Shown: one piece after another, positions 35,888 through 46,527 of the stretch
How positions within the stretch are numbered: position 1 is the stretch's first letter
How the letters are laid out: each line of letters starts with the position of its first letter
Source of the DNA: Devosia sp. 2618
GTDB taxonomy: Bacteria > Pseudomonadota > Alphaproteobacteria > Rhizobiales > Devosiaceae
Length of the DNA stretch: 64,000 bases
Assembly (NCBI RefSeq): GCF_040546815.1
Contig: NZ_JBEPOO010000001.1
Location: 3,286,001 to 3,350,000, forward strand
Reading direction: 5' to 3'
Made by a program: the position numbers and the translations under genes
The notes under the pieces: generated by a model
The model's input: the letters and a program-made list of their open reading frames with translations, nothing else
The model's database searches: none
Told to the model about the DNA's origin: nothing

Positions 35888-36490
35888 ATGAAGATGCTGT
35901 TTGCGACTGCTTTGATCGTGCTGGCGGGAAGCTCTGCGGCGCAGGCCTTCGACGCCGATACGCAGGCCATCGTCGAGCATCAGAAGGTGCGTAAGCTGCT
36001 CAACACAACCGATGTGGGCCACCTGATGGCGGCCAGCGAACGCTGGTGCTATGCCGAAATCGAGGGCACCTGCGCCTGGTCGGACATCTATCTCGATGTC
36101 GATGAAAGCGCCGCCAGCTTCGAGCTGGGCAATGCCTGGACCGACGATCTCGACATTGCCTATACCAATGGCGGCTACTTCGAGGACGACCGCTATATCT
36201 GCGCCTTCAACATCGACTGGACGCCGACGCTGCGGGCCACGCGGCGCGACGATGGCACCGCTATCGGTGGGCGGGAACTGGCAGCGATCAAAGCCGAATT
36301 GCAGCACTATGCCACCGGCGCTACCGAAGACTGCTTTGACTATCTGTACCTCTCGGCTGACGCCAAGGGGCAGACCATTACGCTGCTGCAGCGGCAATAT
36401 GAGGATGGGGAATATGTGGTGGACAAGGACGTTCAAGTGACCCTGCACTTCAACCCACGCAAGGCGGCTGCGCTGACCCAGCGTCTCTAG
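35888..36490 (+). CDS. Hypothetical exported protein
   Basis: 200 residues. A clear signal peptide (MKMLFATALIVLAGSSAAQA) precedes an acidic mature protein with an even spread of tyrosine and cysteine (WCYAEIEGTCAW, YICAFNIDW, DCFDYLYL). The ATG at 35888 is chosen for the signal peptide; GGGAGAGCC lies upstream. Divergent from the Rrf2 operon. Function unknown; probably periplasmic. Confidence 0.72.
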   Translation: MKMLFATALIVLAGSSAAQAFDADTQAIVEHQKVRKLLNTTDVGHLMAASERWCYAEIEGTCAWSDIYLDVDESAASFELGNAWTDDLDIAYTNGGYFEDDRYICAFNIDWTPTLRATRRDDGTAIGGRELAAIKAELQHYATGATEDCFDYLYLSADAKGQTITLLQRQYEDGEYVVDKDVQVTLHFNPRKAAALTQRL

Positions 36491-36503
36491 CTCTACCCAG
36501 CCC

Positions 36504-36965
36504 TTATTTGGGGCCGGGGTCCATCAGGATATGGATGCGGTCGGCGCCGAGGCGGGCGAGCTTGAGCATGAGTGCCTTGCGGCGCGCTGGAGCGAGCGGC
36601 GTATCGGGGCTATCGCGCAGAATGGCGCCATCATGGCCATCGGCGACGATCAGCCCCTCGCTTTCGGGAAAGATGTCGGCATCGAGTTCGGGCGGCTTGG
36701 CGAAGAAAAAGCGGTCGGAAAACTCGCGATATTCGGGCCATTTGCGATCGACCTGAAAGTCGATCAGGCTGGACTTGATCTCGATGATCCAGATCTCGCC
36801 CTTGGGTCCGACCGCCAGCACATCGGCGCGGCGGCCATTGGCCAGCGGCACTTCGGCATAGCAGGCCATATCGTGCCGCTCGCGCAACATGCGCATGACC
36901 CCGCGCTGCACGCGCAGCGCGGTGGCCGATTGACGGAGGTCGACGATGGGCGGCAGATCGGCCAT
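36504..36965 (-). CDS. mmcB: MmcB-family DNA repair-associated protein
   Basis: 153 residues, single-domain nuclease-like fold. The PD-(D/E)XK core is visible: EVPLANGRRADVLAVGPKGEIWIIEIKSSLIDFQVDRKW, with Asp in ADVLA and Glu-Lys in EIKSS. MmcB is an alphaproteobacterial SOS-linked protein implicated in repair. It is three bases before the tandem MFS pair on the same strand. Confidence 0.9.
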   Translation of the reverse strand: MADLPPIVDLRQSATALRVQRGVMRMLRERHDMACYAEVPLANGRRADVLAVGPKGEIWIIEIKSSLIDFQVDRKWPEYREFSDRFFFAKPPELDADIFPESEGLIVADGHDGAILRDSPDTPLAPARRKALMLKLARLGADRIHILMDPGPK

Positions 36966-36968
36966 GGC

Positions 36969-38156
36969 CTAACCCAGTGGGGTTGCGGGTTCGGGTGGCA
37001 GGCCGGCCGGGTTTGCCAACTTGCGGGTGCCAAGCGCACGGCAGGCGATGAGACCCACGACGATGACCGGTAGCACCACGAGATAGGAGGTGCGGATATC
37101 GAGATGTTCGGCAACAAAGCCCAGCAGCGGCGGGGCAAGGAAGAACACAACGAACGTCACCTGACCGAGCGCTGCCACATTGACCGCGCTGGGGCGGTCG
37201 GTGCGTTGTGCGGCCGCCGAAACGGCCAGCGGATAGACAGCCGAACAGCCAACGCCGAGCAGCGAGAACCCGGCCAGCGCAATCCATGGCTCGGTCGCAT
37301 AGGACACCGCCAACACGCCGACGGCGGCAAGGCTAAGCAGGGTCGTGGCGACGGCGCGCGGGCCGTAGCGATCAACCACGGGATCGACCGTCAGGCGGGT
37401 GGCGGCCATGAAGCCCGAGAACAGGGTCAGGCCCAGACCACCGATGAAGGGCTCAACTGTAAAGGCGTCGCGCATGTAGATGGCCGACCAGTCGATGCCA
37501 GCGCCTTCAACGAGGAAGGCGGCAATGCCGATCAGGCATAGCGGCAGCAGGCCCAGATTGGGCAGCGCGATACGCGGCGTGTCGCCCTGATGCGAGCTGG
37601 GGCGCTTGGGGGCGCTGACCATGGCATTGATGATGAGGCTGGCCACGACCAGCACGATCACGACGATGATCAGCATATGCCACTGTGGCGAGAGGCCGGT
37701 CTGACGAATACTGGCGCCGAGCAGCGCGGTGACGAAAAAGCCCAGGCTCCACGAACCATGGGCGCGGTTCATGAAGCTCTTGCCGAACTGACCTTCGAGG
37801 CGATCCGTTTCGACATTGAGATTGATCTCGAGCGCACCGGCCAGAAGACCGGCAAAGAACAGGCCGACGAAGACGGCAATGGCGGAGTCAAACCACGGCA
37901 GGATGGCGTAGATCACCGCAGTGCCGAGTACGGTGATGAAGGCCGTGGCGCGGGCGCCGAGGCGCTCGATCAGTGGGGTCGAAAAGGTCAGCGAAATCAG
38001 CGAACCAATCGACATGCCGATCAGGGTCAAGCCCAGCTGGCTCTTGTCGATCTGGAGCTGCTCCTGCAGATCGGGCAGACGGGACAGCAGCGCGCCGAGC
38101 GAAAAGGCGAAGAAGAAAAAGCAGGCGTAGATACGGTGTTGCGGCGCGAGTGTCAT
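36969..38156 (-). CDS. MFS transporter (second of a tandem paralogous pair)
   Basis: 395 residues, 12 helices, YbjJ-like major facilitator. The start ATG at 38156 overlaps the stop of the upstream paralogue by four bases. Paralogy is evident in the shared EGAGIDWSAIYMR segment and the following FxxGLxxxLxxGxxAxTR pattern, and in matching N-terminal halves (SLGALLSRLPDLQEQ versus MASLYPRLPAIQEAM). The substrate is unknown. Confidence 0.85.
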   Translation of the reverse strand: MTLAPQHRIYACFFFFAFSLGALLSRLPDLQEQLQIDKSQLGLTLIGMSIGSLISLTFSTPLIERLGARATAFITVLGTAVIYAILPWFDSAIAVFVGLFFAGLLAGALEINLNVETDRLEGQFGKSFMNRAHGSWSLGFFVTALLGASIRQTGLSPQWHMLIIVVIVLVVASLIINAMVSAPKRPSSHQGDTPRIALPNLGLLPLCLIGIAAFLVEGAGIDWSAIYMRDAFTVEPFIGGLGLTLFSGFMAATRLTVDPVVDRYGPRAVATTLLSLAAVGVLAVSYATEPWIALAGFSLLGVGCSAVYPLAVSAAAQRTDRPSAVNVAALGQVTFVVFFLAPPLLGFVAEHLDIRTSYLVVLPVIVVGLIACRALGTRKLANPAGLPPEPATPLG

Positions 38157-39328
38157 TGAGCAGCTGCTGTGGTTTTGGCGGGCTTTGCGCCCAGAACATG
38201 GGTGGAGAACAGGCCAATAATGACCAGCGGAATGCCGATACCGAAGGCCCAGCGAATACCGAAATGTTCGGCAATATAACCCAGAAGAGGCGGGCCGAGC
38301 AGGAAGGCGACAAAAGAAATCTGCGCCAGTGAGGCGACGTTGACGGCCGCGGGACGGTCGGTGAGCTGGGCGGCCGCAGACATGGCCAGCGGGAACAGCG
38401 CGCTGGAGCCGACGCCGAGCAGCGCCAGACCCAGATAGGCCACCCACGGCGCCTGAGCGGTGAAGACGATGACCGCACCAATGCCGAGCACGCAGAGCAG
38501 CGCCCGCGCAACGGTTGCGGGGCTATAGCGCTCGACAAAGCCATCGGCGAAAAAGCGGGTGAAGGCCTGTGCGCCGGCGCCAAGCGCCACCGCGAGACCG
38601 GCCCAGAAGGGTTCGGAGCCAAAGATATTGCGCATGTAGATGGCCGACCAGTCGATGCCGGCGCCTTCCATGATCATGGCCGCGAAACAGACGCTGACCA
38701 AGACAGCGATGGAGAGGGTTGGGCGCGCAAAGCGTGGTGGCGGCGCGGTGCTGCTGCTGATGCGGGCCTCGGCGGGCTGGAAGCGGCCGAGCAGGACCAT
38801 GGTGACGACAAAGATGATGGGCACCATGATGGCGAGATGTGCCTGTGGCGAGAGGCCGATTTGAGCGACGAAGGCGCCAACCATGCCGGCAGCGAAAACG
38901 CCGAAGCTCCAAAAGGCATGGGCGCGGTTCATGATGCGGCGGCCGATGGCGTGTTCGACGCGGTCAGCCTCAAGATTGATGATGATTTCGATGGCGCCGA
39001 TGGTGATGCCAACCGGCACCAGCAGCAGGAACAGCGCCAGGGGCGTCTGAGCCCAGACGGCGATGGCATAAAACACTGATAGCACCGGAATGGCGGTGAG
39101 CAGCGTGCGGCGATAGCCGATGCGCTCGATGACCGGGCTGGCAAAGGTCAGCGAGATCAAAGTGCCGACCGCGGCGCCAATCAGCGACAGACCCAGGGCC
39201 CCCTCGCCTACCCCCATGGCCTCCTGAATGGCAGGAAGTCGAGGATAGAGACTGGCCATGCAAAACGAATACACGAAGAAGGCCCCAAAGACCTTGATCT
39301 GGGGTGGCAGATCGATGCCGAATCTCAT
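38153..39328 (-). CDS. MFS transporter (first of a tandem paralogous pair)
   Basis: 391 residues, 12 helices, same YbjJ-like family as its neighbour. FGAFFVYSFCMASLYPRLPA starts the first helix, and the loop IERIGYRRTLL follows helix two. Duplicated genes in one operon usually have distinct substrates, or one supports the other; the sequence does not tell which. MRFGIDLPP is chosen as start, since the longer frame to 39538 is unlikely. Confidence 0.85.
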   Translation of the reverse strand: MRFGIDLPPQIKVFGAFFVYSFCMASLYPRLPAIQEAMGVGEGALGLSLIGAAVGTLISLTFASPVIERIGYRRTLLTAIPVLSVFYAIAVWAQTPLALFLLLVPVGITIGAIEIIINLEADRVEHAIGRRIMNRAHAFWSFGVFAAGMVGAFVAQIGLSPQAHLAIMVPIIFVVTMVLLGRFQPAEARISSSTAPPPRFARPTLSIAVLVSVCFAAMIMEGAGIDWSAIYMRNIFGSEPFWAGLAVALGAGAQAFTRFFADGFVERYSPATVARALLCVLGIGAVIVFTAQAPWVAYLGLALLGVGSSALFPLAMSAAAQLTDRPAAVNVASLAQISFVAFLLGPPLLGYIAEHFGIRWAFGIGIPLVIIGLFSTHVLGAKPAKTTAAAQ

Positions 39329-39449
39329 GGCTGAAATACTCGCAGGATTTCTGCGGGCGAAACTATGCGAAAAGCCAAAGCCGGGAAATAGGCACCTGAA
39401 ACGATTTCCGACGATACTTGCAAAGCTGCAATAGTGGCAAAGAAGGCGG

Positions 39450-40004
39450 TCAGACGGCCTGGGTATAGAGATCGTCGCGCACGACATTAATGCCGGTTTC
39501 GAGATTGCGGACGATTTCGAGGCGGCGGAACTGGCCACCGCTGCGGCTTTCGCCGGGGCGATTGGGGCCGGTGACGCGGTCGCGCCGGTCGGGACCGAAA
39601 TAGCCGGGTGTTTCGTAAAAGGTCAGGTTGTGGTCGATCTGGCGGCTGATGCGCTCGGCGACCCGCTCCTGGGTAAAGGGCATGGTGATGATGTCATCAA
39701 AGCCCATGTTGATGCAAAGGTCAATGGTTTCAACCTGCGGGCTGGCCGAGAAATAGACCAGGGGCGAAAACCGAACGCGGCGGCTGGGCGAAAAGCGGAT
39801 GGCGTCGGCCACACCGCGCAGGGTGGTGACATCGGACACGGCGGCGAACAGGAAAAAGCAGATCGGAGTGTGATAGGACTGCTGCTCGGCGTTTTCGACA
39901 CCGGCATAGGGCAGGATCGCCGCGAAATCGAGCCGCTGCGCCATATCGATCAATGCTGCGCCGGGCCCGTCCAAAGGCCCAATCACATAGGCTGAGGCTT
40001 TCAT
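39450..40004 (-). CDS. Receiver-like (CheY-fold) protein of unknown role
   Basis: 184 residues. Strand-helix alternation like a CheY receiver: AYVIGPLDGPGAALIDMAQRL, then FFLFAAVSDVTTLRGVADAIR, VYFSASPQVETIDLCINMGFDDIITMPFTQERVAERI, which resembles the final helices of a receiver domain. The canonical phospho-Asp is not clear, so it may be degenerate. The C-terminal tail (DRRDRVTGPNRPGES) is disordered-looking. GGGAGGG lies upstream of the ATG. Confidence 0.6.
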   Translation of the reverse strand: MKASAYVIGPLDGPGAALIDMAQRLDFAAILPYAGVENAEQQSYHTPICFFLFAAVSDVTTLRGVADAIRFSPSRRVRFSPLVYFSASPQVETIDLCINMGFDDIITMPFTQERVAERISRQIDHNLTFYETPGYFGPDRRDRVTGPNRPGESRSGGQFRRLEIVRNLETGINVVRDDLYTQAV

Positions 40005-40117
40005 CCCCGGCCCTCCCCTGTATTCCCATGCGCATAGTAGGCACGAAGTCCTAAAACCCCGATAACGCTGGAATAATTGATTGTACGCGCCCCCGCTTTC
40101 CTGGGCACAGGCAAATA

Positions 40118-40147
40118 AAAATGGGCCACATGCTTGTGGCCCATTTT
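40118..40147. terminator. Bidirectional terminator hairpin
   Basis: Perfect 13-base arms AAAATGGGCCACA (40118-40130) and TGTGGCCCATTTT (40135-40147), loop TGCT. With A and T runs on both sides it serves the RlpA-like gene on the minus strand and could also work on the plus strand. Confidence 0.9.
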
Positions 40148-40170
40148 GGCATCTTAGTGATTTTGTGGCT

Positions 40171-40524
40171 TCAGATCTGCGCCAGGCAGACCGAAGTGGT
40201 GCCGCGATTGCGGAAGCCAAGCGCCGTAGCGGCTGCCTTGCTCAAATCGATAATGCGGCTGCCGTGGAAGGGACCACGATCGTTGATGGTGACCTGAACG
40301 GCCTTACCAGTACGCTGGTCGGTAACGGTGACCTTGGTGCCGAATGGCAGGGAACGATGGGCCGCCGTCATGGCGTTTTCGTTGAATGTTTCTCCGGAGG
40401 CGGCTTTCTTCCCGTTGAAACCGGGACCGTACCAGGAGGCGCCACCACATTGGGCATAGGCTGCAGTGGAGAGGGAGAGAAGGGCTGCAGCAATTGCGGC
40501 GACACGAACGGCTTTTCTAATCAA
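40171..40524 (-). CDS. RlpA-like double-psi beta-barrel protein
   Basis: 117 residues with signal peptide (VRVAAIAAALLSLSTAAYAQ). The RlpA domain: GGASWYGPGFNGKKAASGETFNENAMTAAHRSLPFGTKVTVT and INDRGPFHGSRIIDLSKAAA, with the conserved Asp in NDRGPF. It lacks the SPOR domain of full RlpA and ends CLAQI. RlpA trims denuded glycan strands at the septum in some bacteria; here only the catalytic-like domain is present, likely periplasmic. Confidence 0.9.
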   Translation of the reverse strand: MIRKAVRVAAIAAALLSLSTAAYAQCGGASWYGPGFNGKKAASGETFNENAMTAAHRSLPFGTKVTVTDQRTGKAVQVTINDRGPFHGSRIIDLSKAAATALGFRNRGTTSVCLAQI

Positions 40525-40949
40525 ACTTCTAACTCACGTCAGTTACGGTGAGCGTTTGATTAAGGGGGCTGACAGGCCACAATGTGCCCGTATTGGTCAC
40601 AACTGCCCCGACCATAGCAGGTGTTGCCCGGAAGTCGCAGAAAGTGCGGCTGCATTTCCGCCTTGTTGATTAACCATTGCCGTCAATTGGAGGATATGAA
40701 TCCGCGCCACCGCGACTTGGCGGATTCTGAATCGGCGGGATCGTGGAATCGCGGATTCGCCTTGCGCGGTGTGGCCGAGAGGTCACGGTTCCCACCCGAT
40801 TGCATGAAAAGCCCGATTTTGCTGAGGTTCCGCCCAAAACTGAGCTGTGGAAAGCGTCCTCCGAGGCCAATTGTGGCGCGAATGTGGCAAGAAATTCGAC
40901 TTTTGGGCGCCTCTGGCTTGGAGTAGCTATGGGGAAGATGGGGGAAACC
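40525..40949. other. Gene-free spacer with no recognised element
   Basis: 425 bases between the rlpA-like gene and the DoxX gene. I see no convincing gene, tRNA or known repeat. A short internal pattern GGCGGATTC / GAATCGGCGG / GAATCGCGGATTCGCC (about 40720-40760) repeats a GGATTC word in both orientations and may fold. It could hold the promoters of the two divergent genes. Confidence 0.5.
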
Positions 40950-41321
40950 ATGACCACTGCAGCTCTCTTGATGCTCGTCGGACGCGTCGCGTTCGGCCTG
41001 TTCTTTGTTATCGCCGCCTTCCGCAACACGATCCATTTCAAGGAGCGCATCCCGTCGGTCACCAATTACGGTTGGCCGATGCCGGTGCCGCTGGTGGCGG
41101 TTGGTTTTGCCATGCAGTGGATCGGCGGGCTGTCGCTGACCTTTGGGATTTACCCGATCATCGGCGCACTGGTGCTGATCGCCTTCCTCGTGCTGGCGAC
41201 GACCTGCTACCACAACATGTTCATGTTCAAGGGCAAGGAGCGCGACCCGCACCTTTATCTGGTGCTGGTCAACATCACGCTGGCGGGTGGGCTGCTGCTG
41301 GTGATCGCGGATTATCTTTGA
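40950..41321 (+). CDS. DoxX-family membrane protein
   Basis: 123 residues with four hydrophobic helices and the DoxX pattern: LMLVGRVAFGLFFVIAAFRNTIHF, then GWPMPVPLVAVGFAMQWIGGLSLTFG, and a C-terminal ATTCYHNMFMFKGKERDPHLYLVLVNITLAGGLLL region, cited from about residue 83. DoxX-like proteins are inner-membrane quinone-pool-linked or redox-associated. GGGGGAAACC before the ATG at 40950 fixes the start over 40929 and 40938. Confidence 0.82.
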   Translation: MTTAALLMLVGRVAFGLFFVIAAFRNTIHFKERIPSVTNYGWPMPVPLVAVGFAMQWIGGLSLTFGIYPIIGALVLIAFLVLATTCYHNMFMFKGKERDPHLYLVLVNITLAGGLLLVIADYL

Positions 41322-41324
41322 GGC

Positions 41325-42053
41325 TTAGGAGACTCTGCGTAGAGGTGGAGCCGAGGGTTTGACCAAGCGGCCCTTGCCCGCGCTCACGATCAGACCGAGT
41401 TCGATCAGCTTCTTGATACGCTTGCCGGTTCCACCGAGCTTATTGAACAAGGTTTTGTTGGCGTCATTGATGCGATTGCCCAATACCCCCGAGTCAAGCG
41501 GACCGGACTGACAAGCGGCGGCAATGACCTGCCTGAGCCTGGCAATCTCTGCAGCACTTAGTTGAGGTGCTGCAGGAGGCGAGGCTTTCGGTGGGCTGAC
41601 GACGACCACGGGCTTGATGACGGCAACGACCGGCTCGGGCTGCAAAACCCGGAAGCTTGTGCAGGCGGCTTTGAACATCGGGCTGGGTTCGGTGCGGCTA
41701 AAGCCCATCACCGCGATACCTGCATTGCGCAGGCGCAGGGCCAGCGGGGTGAAATCGCCGTCGTGAGTGACGATGGCGAGCTTGTCGATCAGGCCACCAG
41801 CGATCAGGTCCATGGCTTCAATGGTGAGGCGGATATCGGCGCCGTTCTTGCCTTTACCGGTGCCGGGCTGAAACACCAGTTCTATGCCATGCGTGCGGCT
41901 GAGATTGATCCAGTTGGACAGGGCAGCAGATGAGAAGTCACCAACGGCGCGCTTGATCTGGATGTCATTGCCAAGAACGCGCAGCGCCCGCGCGGCGGTT
42001 TCGCAGTTGATGTTTTCGGCGTCGAACAGAATAGCGGTGCGCGATTGCGTCAT
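41325..42053 (-). CDS. NYN-domain protein with C-terminal OST-HTH-like domain
   Basis: 242 residues. An N-terminal NYN/PIN-type nuclease fold has acidic clusters in AILFDAENINCETA, GADIRLTIEAMDLI and VTHDGDFTPLALRLRNAG, as in LabA/DUF88 proteins. The C-terminal 70 residues (LRQVIAAACQSGPLDSGVLGNRINDANKTLFNKLGGTGKRI) match the OST-HTH/LOTUS pattern, which binds G-rich RNA or recruits helicases. A role in RNA decay is likely; target RNA unknown. Confidence 0.85.
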   Translation of the reverse strand: MTQSRTAILFDAENINCETAARALRVLGNDIQIKRAVGDFSSAALSNWINLSRTHGIELVFQPGTGKGKNGADIRLTIEAMDLIAGGLIDKLAIVTHDGDFTPLALRLRNAGIAVMGFSRTEPSPMFKAACTSFRVLQPEPVVAVIKPVVVVSPPKASPPAAPQLSAAEIARLRQVIAAACQSGPLDSGVLGNRINDANKTLFNKLGGTGKRIKKLIELGLIVSAGKGRLVKPSAPPLRRVS

Positions 42054-42151
42054 GGCGAGCCCCAGGAGTGTCGGGCGAAATGCTGCCAGACGCCTCTGAA
42101 GTCTTTCCGTTCGATTTTACTGCAATTTTAGCAGTGCAGTCCGGCGCGCGC

Positions 42152-42751
42152 TTATTTGACGACGCGATAGTCGATGTGGGTGGCGTATTTGCTGTGGCGG
42201 GCGGCGATGGGTTCGAGTTTGGCGGTAAGACCGTCCCAGAGCCGGTCTCCCTCGCCTGCGAGCAGCGGCGCGATCTTGAGGTGGAGCGTGTCGATGTCGC
42301 CGGAATTGAGGTAGTGGCGCGTGGTGGAGACACCACCGGCAATGGCGACGTTGCGAGACCCAGCCGCGGCGCGTGCCTCGGCCAGCGCGACTTCGGGACC
42401 ATTGGTGATGAAGTGAAAGGTCGTGCCGCCCTCCATCTTGATCGATGGGCGGCTGTAATGGGTCAAAACGAATACTTCAGCGTGGTAGGGCGGATTTGCC
42501 CCCCACCAGCCGGTCCATTCGGGTTCCCAGGCATCAGGACCGGGCGCGGCGAACATGTTGCGGCCCATGACGAAGGCGCCATAGCTCACGACGGCGTCGA
42601 TTTCGGCGCGGTTGTTATCGGCGTCCTCAAACATCCAGCGGGCCAGTTGGCGTGGGTCGATGGTGCCGAAGGGGCGTTCGCGGGATTGATTGAGCCCGGT
42701 GCCGAAACCATCGAGCGTGAGCATCATGTGGGCGTCGACATGTTGGATCAT
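42152..42751 (-). CDS. Dihydrofolate reductase family protein (RibD C-terminal-like)
   Basis: 199 residues of the RibD/DHFR fold. Visible: HMMLTLDGFGTGLNQSRERPFGTIDPRQ, YGAFVMGRNMFAA, the GGTTFHFITNGPEVALAEARAAAGSRNVAIAGG nucleotide-binding region, and LAPLLAGEGDRLWDG-like APLLAGEGDRLW. It probably reduces a pyrimidine- or pteridine-like compound with NAD(P)H. Close to the pyrimidine cluster but on the far side of rutR; a link is only suggestive. Confidence 0.85.
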   Translation of the reverse strand: MIQHVDAHMMLTLDGFGTGLNQSRERPFGTIDPRQLARWMFEDADNNRAEIDAVVSYGAFVMGRNMFAAPGPDAWEPEWTGWWGANPPYHAEVFVLTHYSRPSIKMEGGTTFHFITNGPEVALAEARAAAGSRNVAIAGGVSTTRHYLNSGDIDTLHLKIAPLLAGEGDRLWDGLTAKLEPIAARHSKYATHIDYRVVK

Positions 42752-42809
42752 TGCAACCTCCAGACAGCTCAGTGATGGAACTGCGCAGGCCGCCGGTCAA
42801 GGGCTGACC

Positions 42810-42845
42810 AAGGCGAGATTCCCGCTTTGGCGGGAATGACGTGGT
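42810..42845. repeat. Palindromic repeat (GAGATTCCCGC-TTTGG-CGGGAATGAC)
   Basis: A copy of the ATTCCCGC...GCGGGAAT element at 42816-42843, between the DHFR-family gene and rutR. Confidence 0.75.
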
Positions 42846-42858
42846 GATGGTTGGGCGC

Positions 42859-43578
42859 TCAGACCCTTGGGCGCGGGGTCAGGCCGTGCAGAAACAGTTG
42901 CTCAAGATAGCGCGCCGCGTCCTCGAAACGGCCTTCGCCATTGCGGTTGGGTCCGAGCACGGCGCGGACCTGCACATCGAAATCGGCATAGTGCTGGGTG
43001 GTGGCCCAGATCGAAAAGATCAGGTGATAGGGATCGGCGCGGGCCAGCTTGCCCTGATCCATCCAGGCCAGCAGCACGCCGGCCTTTTCATCGACCAGAC
43101 CTTTGAGGTCGATCTCGATCATTTCAATAATACGCGGCGCGCCCTGCAGCATCTCATTGGCAAACAGCCGGCTTTCACGCGGATAGTCGCGCGCCATTTC
43201 GAGCTTGCGGCGAATGTAGGAGCGGATTTCGGGGAACGGGTCGCCCTTGGCGTCCATCTCGCGCAGCGGGGCGAGCCAATTGACCAAAAGCTCGGAAATC
43301 AGGCGCCGGTGAATCTCTTCCTTGCGCGGAAAATAATACAGCAGATTGGGTTTGCTCATGCCGGCGACCTCGGCGATCTGGTCGATCGTCGCGCCACGGA
43401 AGCCATGCAGCGAAAAGACGTCGAGCGCCGCCTCGAGGATCACATCCTGTTTTTCGCGCTGGATGCGCGTCAGCGGCCGCACTTTGCCCGGCGGATGCAC
43501 CGCTGCCTTGGCGTCAGCCTTGTGCTGGCGCTTAGGCAGATCTGTCGGCTCGGCACTTTTCACTTTGTGTGGCGGCAT
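42859..43578 (-). CDS. rutR: RutR-like TetR-family regulator of pyrimidine catabolism
   Basis: 239 residues from the ATG at 43578. Very close to RutR in pattern: AALDVFSLHGFRGATIDQIAEVAGMSKPNLLYYFPRKEE, ELLVNWLAPL, KLEMARDYPRESRLFANEMLQGAPRI and HLIFSIWATTQHYADFDVQVRAV. RutR is a dimer that releases DNA on binding uracil or thymine. A TTG at 43665 could extend the protein but would place the RutR box inside the gene. Divergent from the transaminase gene. Confidence 0.9.
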   Translation of the reverse strand: MPPHKVKSAEPTDLPKRQHKADAKAAVHPPGKVRPLTRIQREKQDVILEAALDVFSLHGFRGATIDQIAEVAGMSKPNLLYYFPRKEEIHRRLISELLVNWLAPLREMDAKGDPFPEIRSYIRRKLEMARDYPRESRLFANEMLQGAPRIIEMIEIDLKGLVDEKAGVLLAWMDQGKLARADPYHLIFSIWATTQHYADFDVQVRAVLGPNRNGEGRFEDAARYLEQLFLHGLTPRPRV

Positions 43579-43613
43579 TTTCGCCTTGCTAGAAAGTTTG
43601 GGAGTGCTAACAT

Positions 43614-43629
43614 TTTTCCAACTGGTCAA
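43614..43629. promoter_or_regulatory. RutR box
   Basis: TTTTCCAACTGGTCAA matches the RutR consensus TTGACCAnnTGGTCAA at all 12 core positions except two in the left arm (T at positions 3 and 4). It lies in the 127-base space between rutR and the transaminase gene, where RutR would repress both directions. Confidence 0.85.
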
Positions 43630-43665
43630 AATTTCCGGACTTAACGCCTCCGCGTCAAGCGCCAA

Positions 43666-45032
43666 ATGACAGACCAGAGCAGAATCAATGGGAGTGAGGG
43701 TTTCGTGTCCAATTCCAACGCCGTGGTGCCGAACGACCTAAGCGCATTCTGGATGCCGTTCACGGCAAATCGCCAGTTCAAGAAATCGCCGCGCATGTTC
43801 GTGGCCGCCAAGGACATGCATTACACGACCAGCGACGGTCGGCAGGTGCTGGACGGGACGGCGGGCCTGTGGTGCGTCAATGCCGGGCACGCGCGGCCAA
43901 AGATTGTCGAAGCCATCGCCAAGCAGGCGGCAGAGCTAGACTACGCGCCAGCTTTCCAGATGGGCCACCCAAAAGCGTTCGAGCTGGCCAACCGACTGGT
44001 CGACATTGCGCCCAAGGGGCTCGACCATGTGCTGTTCACCAATTCCGGTTCTGAATCGGTCGAGACGGCGCTGAAAGTGGCCTTGGCCTATCACCGCGTG
44101 AAGGGCGACGGCAGCCGCACCCGCCTGATCGGTCGCGAACGCGCCTATCACGGTGTCAATTTCGGCGGCATTTCGGTGGGTGGCATTGTCACCAACCGCA
44201 AGATGTTTGGCACGCTGCTGACCGGCGTCGACCACATGCCGCACACCCATAACCTGGCTAAAAACGCCTTCTCCAAGGGCCTGCCTGAATATGGCGTAGA
44301 GCTGGCCGACGAGCTGGAACGCATCGTCACGCTGCATGACGCCTCGACCATTGCCGCCGTCATCGTCGAGCCCGTTGCGGGTTCGACCGGCGTGCTGATC
44401 CCGCCTGCCGGCTATCTGCAGCGGCTGCGCGACATCACCAAAAAGCACGGTATTCTGCTGATTTTCGACGAGGTCATCACCGGCTTTGGTCGCCTTGGCA
44501 CCCCGTTCGGCGCCGACTATTTCGGCGTCACGCCGGATATCATGGTGACGGCAAAGGGCCTGACCAACGGCATCATTCCGATGGGTGCGGTGATGGTATC
44601 CTCCGAGATCCACGATGCCTTTATGGGCGGGCCGGAACACGTCATCGAATTCTTCCACGGCTATACCTATTCGGGTAATCCCGTGGCGTCGGCGGCAGCG
44701 CTCGCCACGCTCGAAACCTATAAGGACGAGGACCTGCTGACGCGCGGCACCGAAATGGGCGTGCATTTTGCCGAGGCGCTGCATTCTCTCAAGGGCGAGC
44801 CGCATGTCATCGACATCCGCAATATCGGCATGGTCGGCGCCATCGAGCTGGAGCCGATTGCCGGATCGCCCACCAAGCGCGCCTTCTCGGCCTTCCTCGC
44901 CGCCTATGAAGCTGGCTTTTTGATCCGCACCACGGGCGACATCATCGCGCTGTCACCACCGCTGATCATTTCCAAGGCGCAGATTGCAGAACTGATCGAC
45001 GGCATTCGTACGGTCCTGAGGAGCATCGACTG

Positions 45033-45033
<1 letters not shown>
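43666..45033 (+). CDS. Beta-alanine/omega-amino-acid:pyruvate aminotransferase
   Basis: 455 residues, PLP-dependent class [26 protein letters not shown] at the N-terminus is typical of beta-alanine:pyruvate transaminases; [18 protein letters not shown] contains the PLP-stacking Asp and [15 protein letters not shown] the Schiff-base Lys. It converts beta-alanine to malonate semialdehyde. GTG at 43705 has GAGTGAGGG before it and is an alternative start, removing 13 residues. Confidence 0.93.
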
Positions 45034-46526
<1,493 letters not shown>

Positions 46527-46527
46527 T

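Noticed and set aside
40621..40926. A 101-codon plus-strand frame before the DoxX gene
   Set aside because: GGAGG precedes an inner ATG at 40695, but the peptide is low-complexity and no family is recognised; kept as gene-free spacer.
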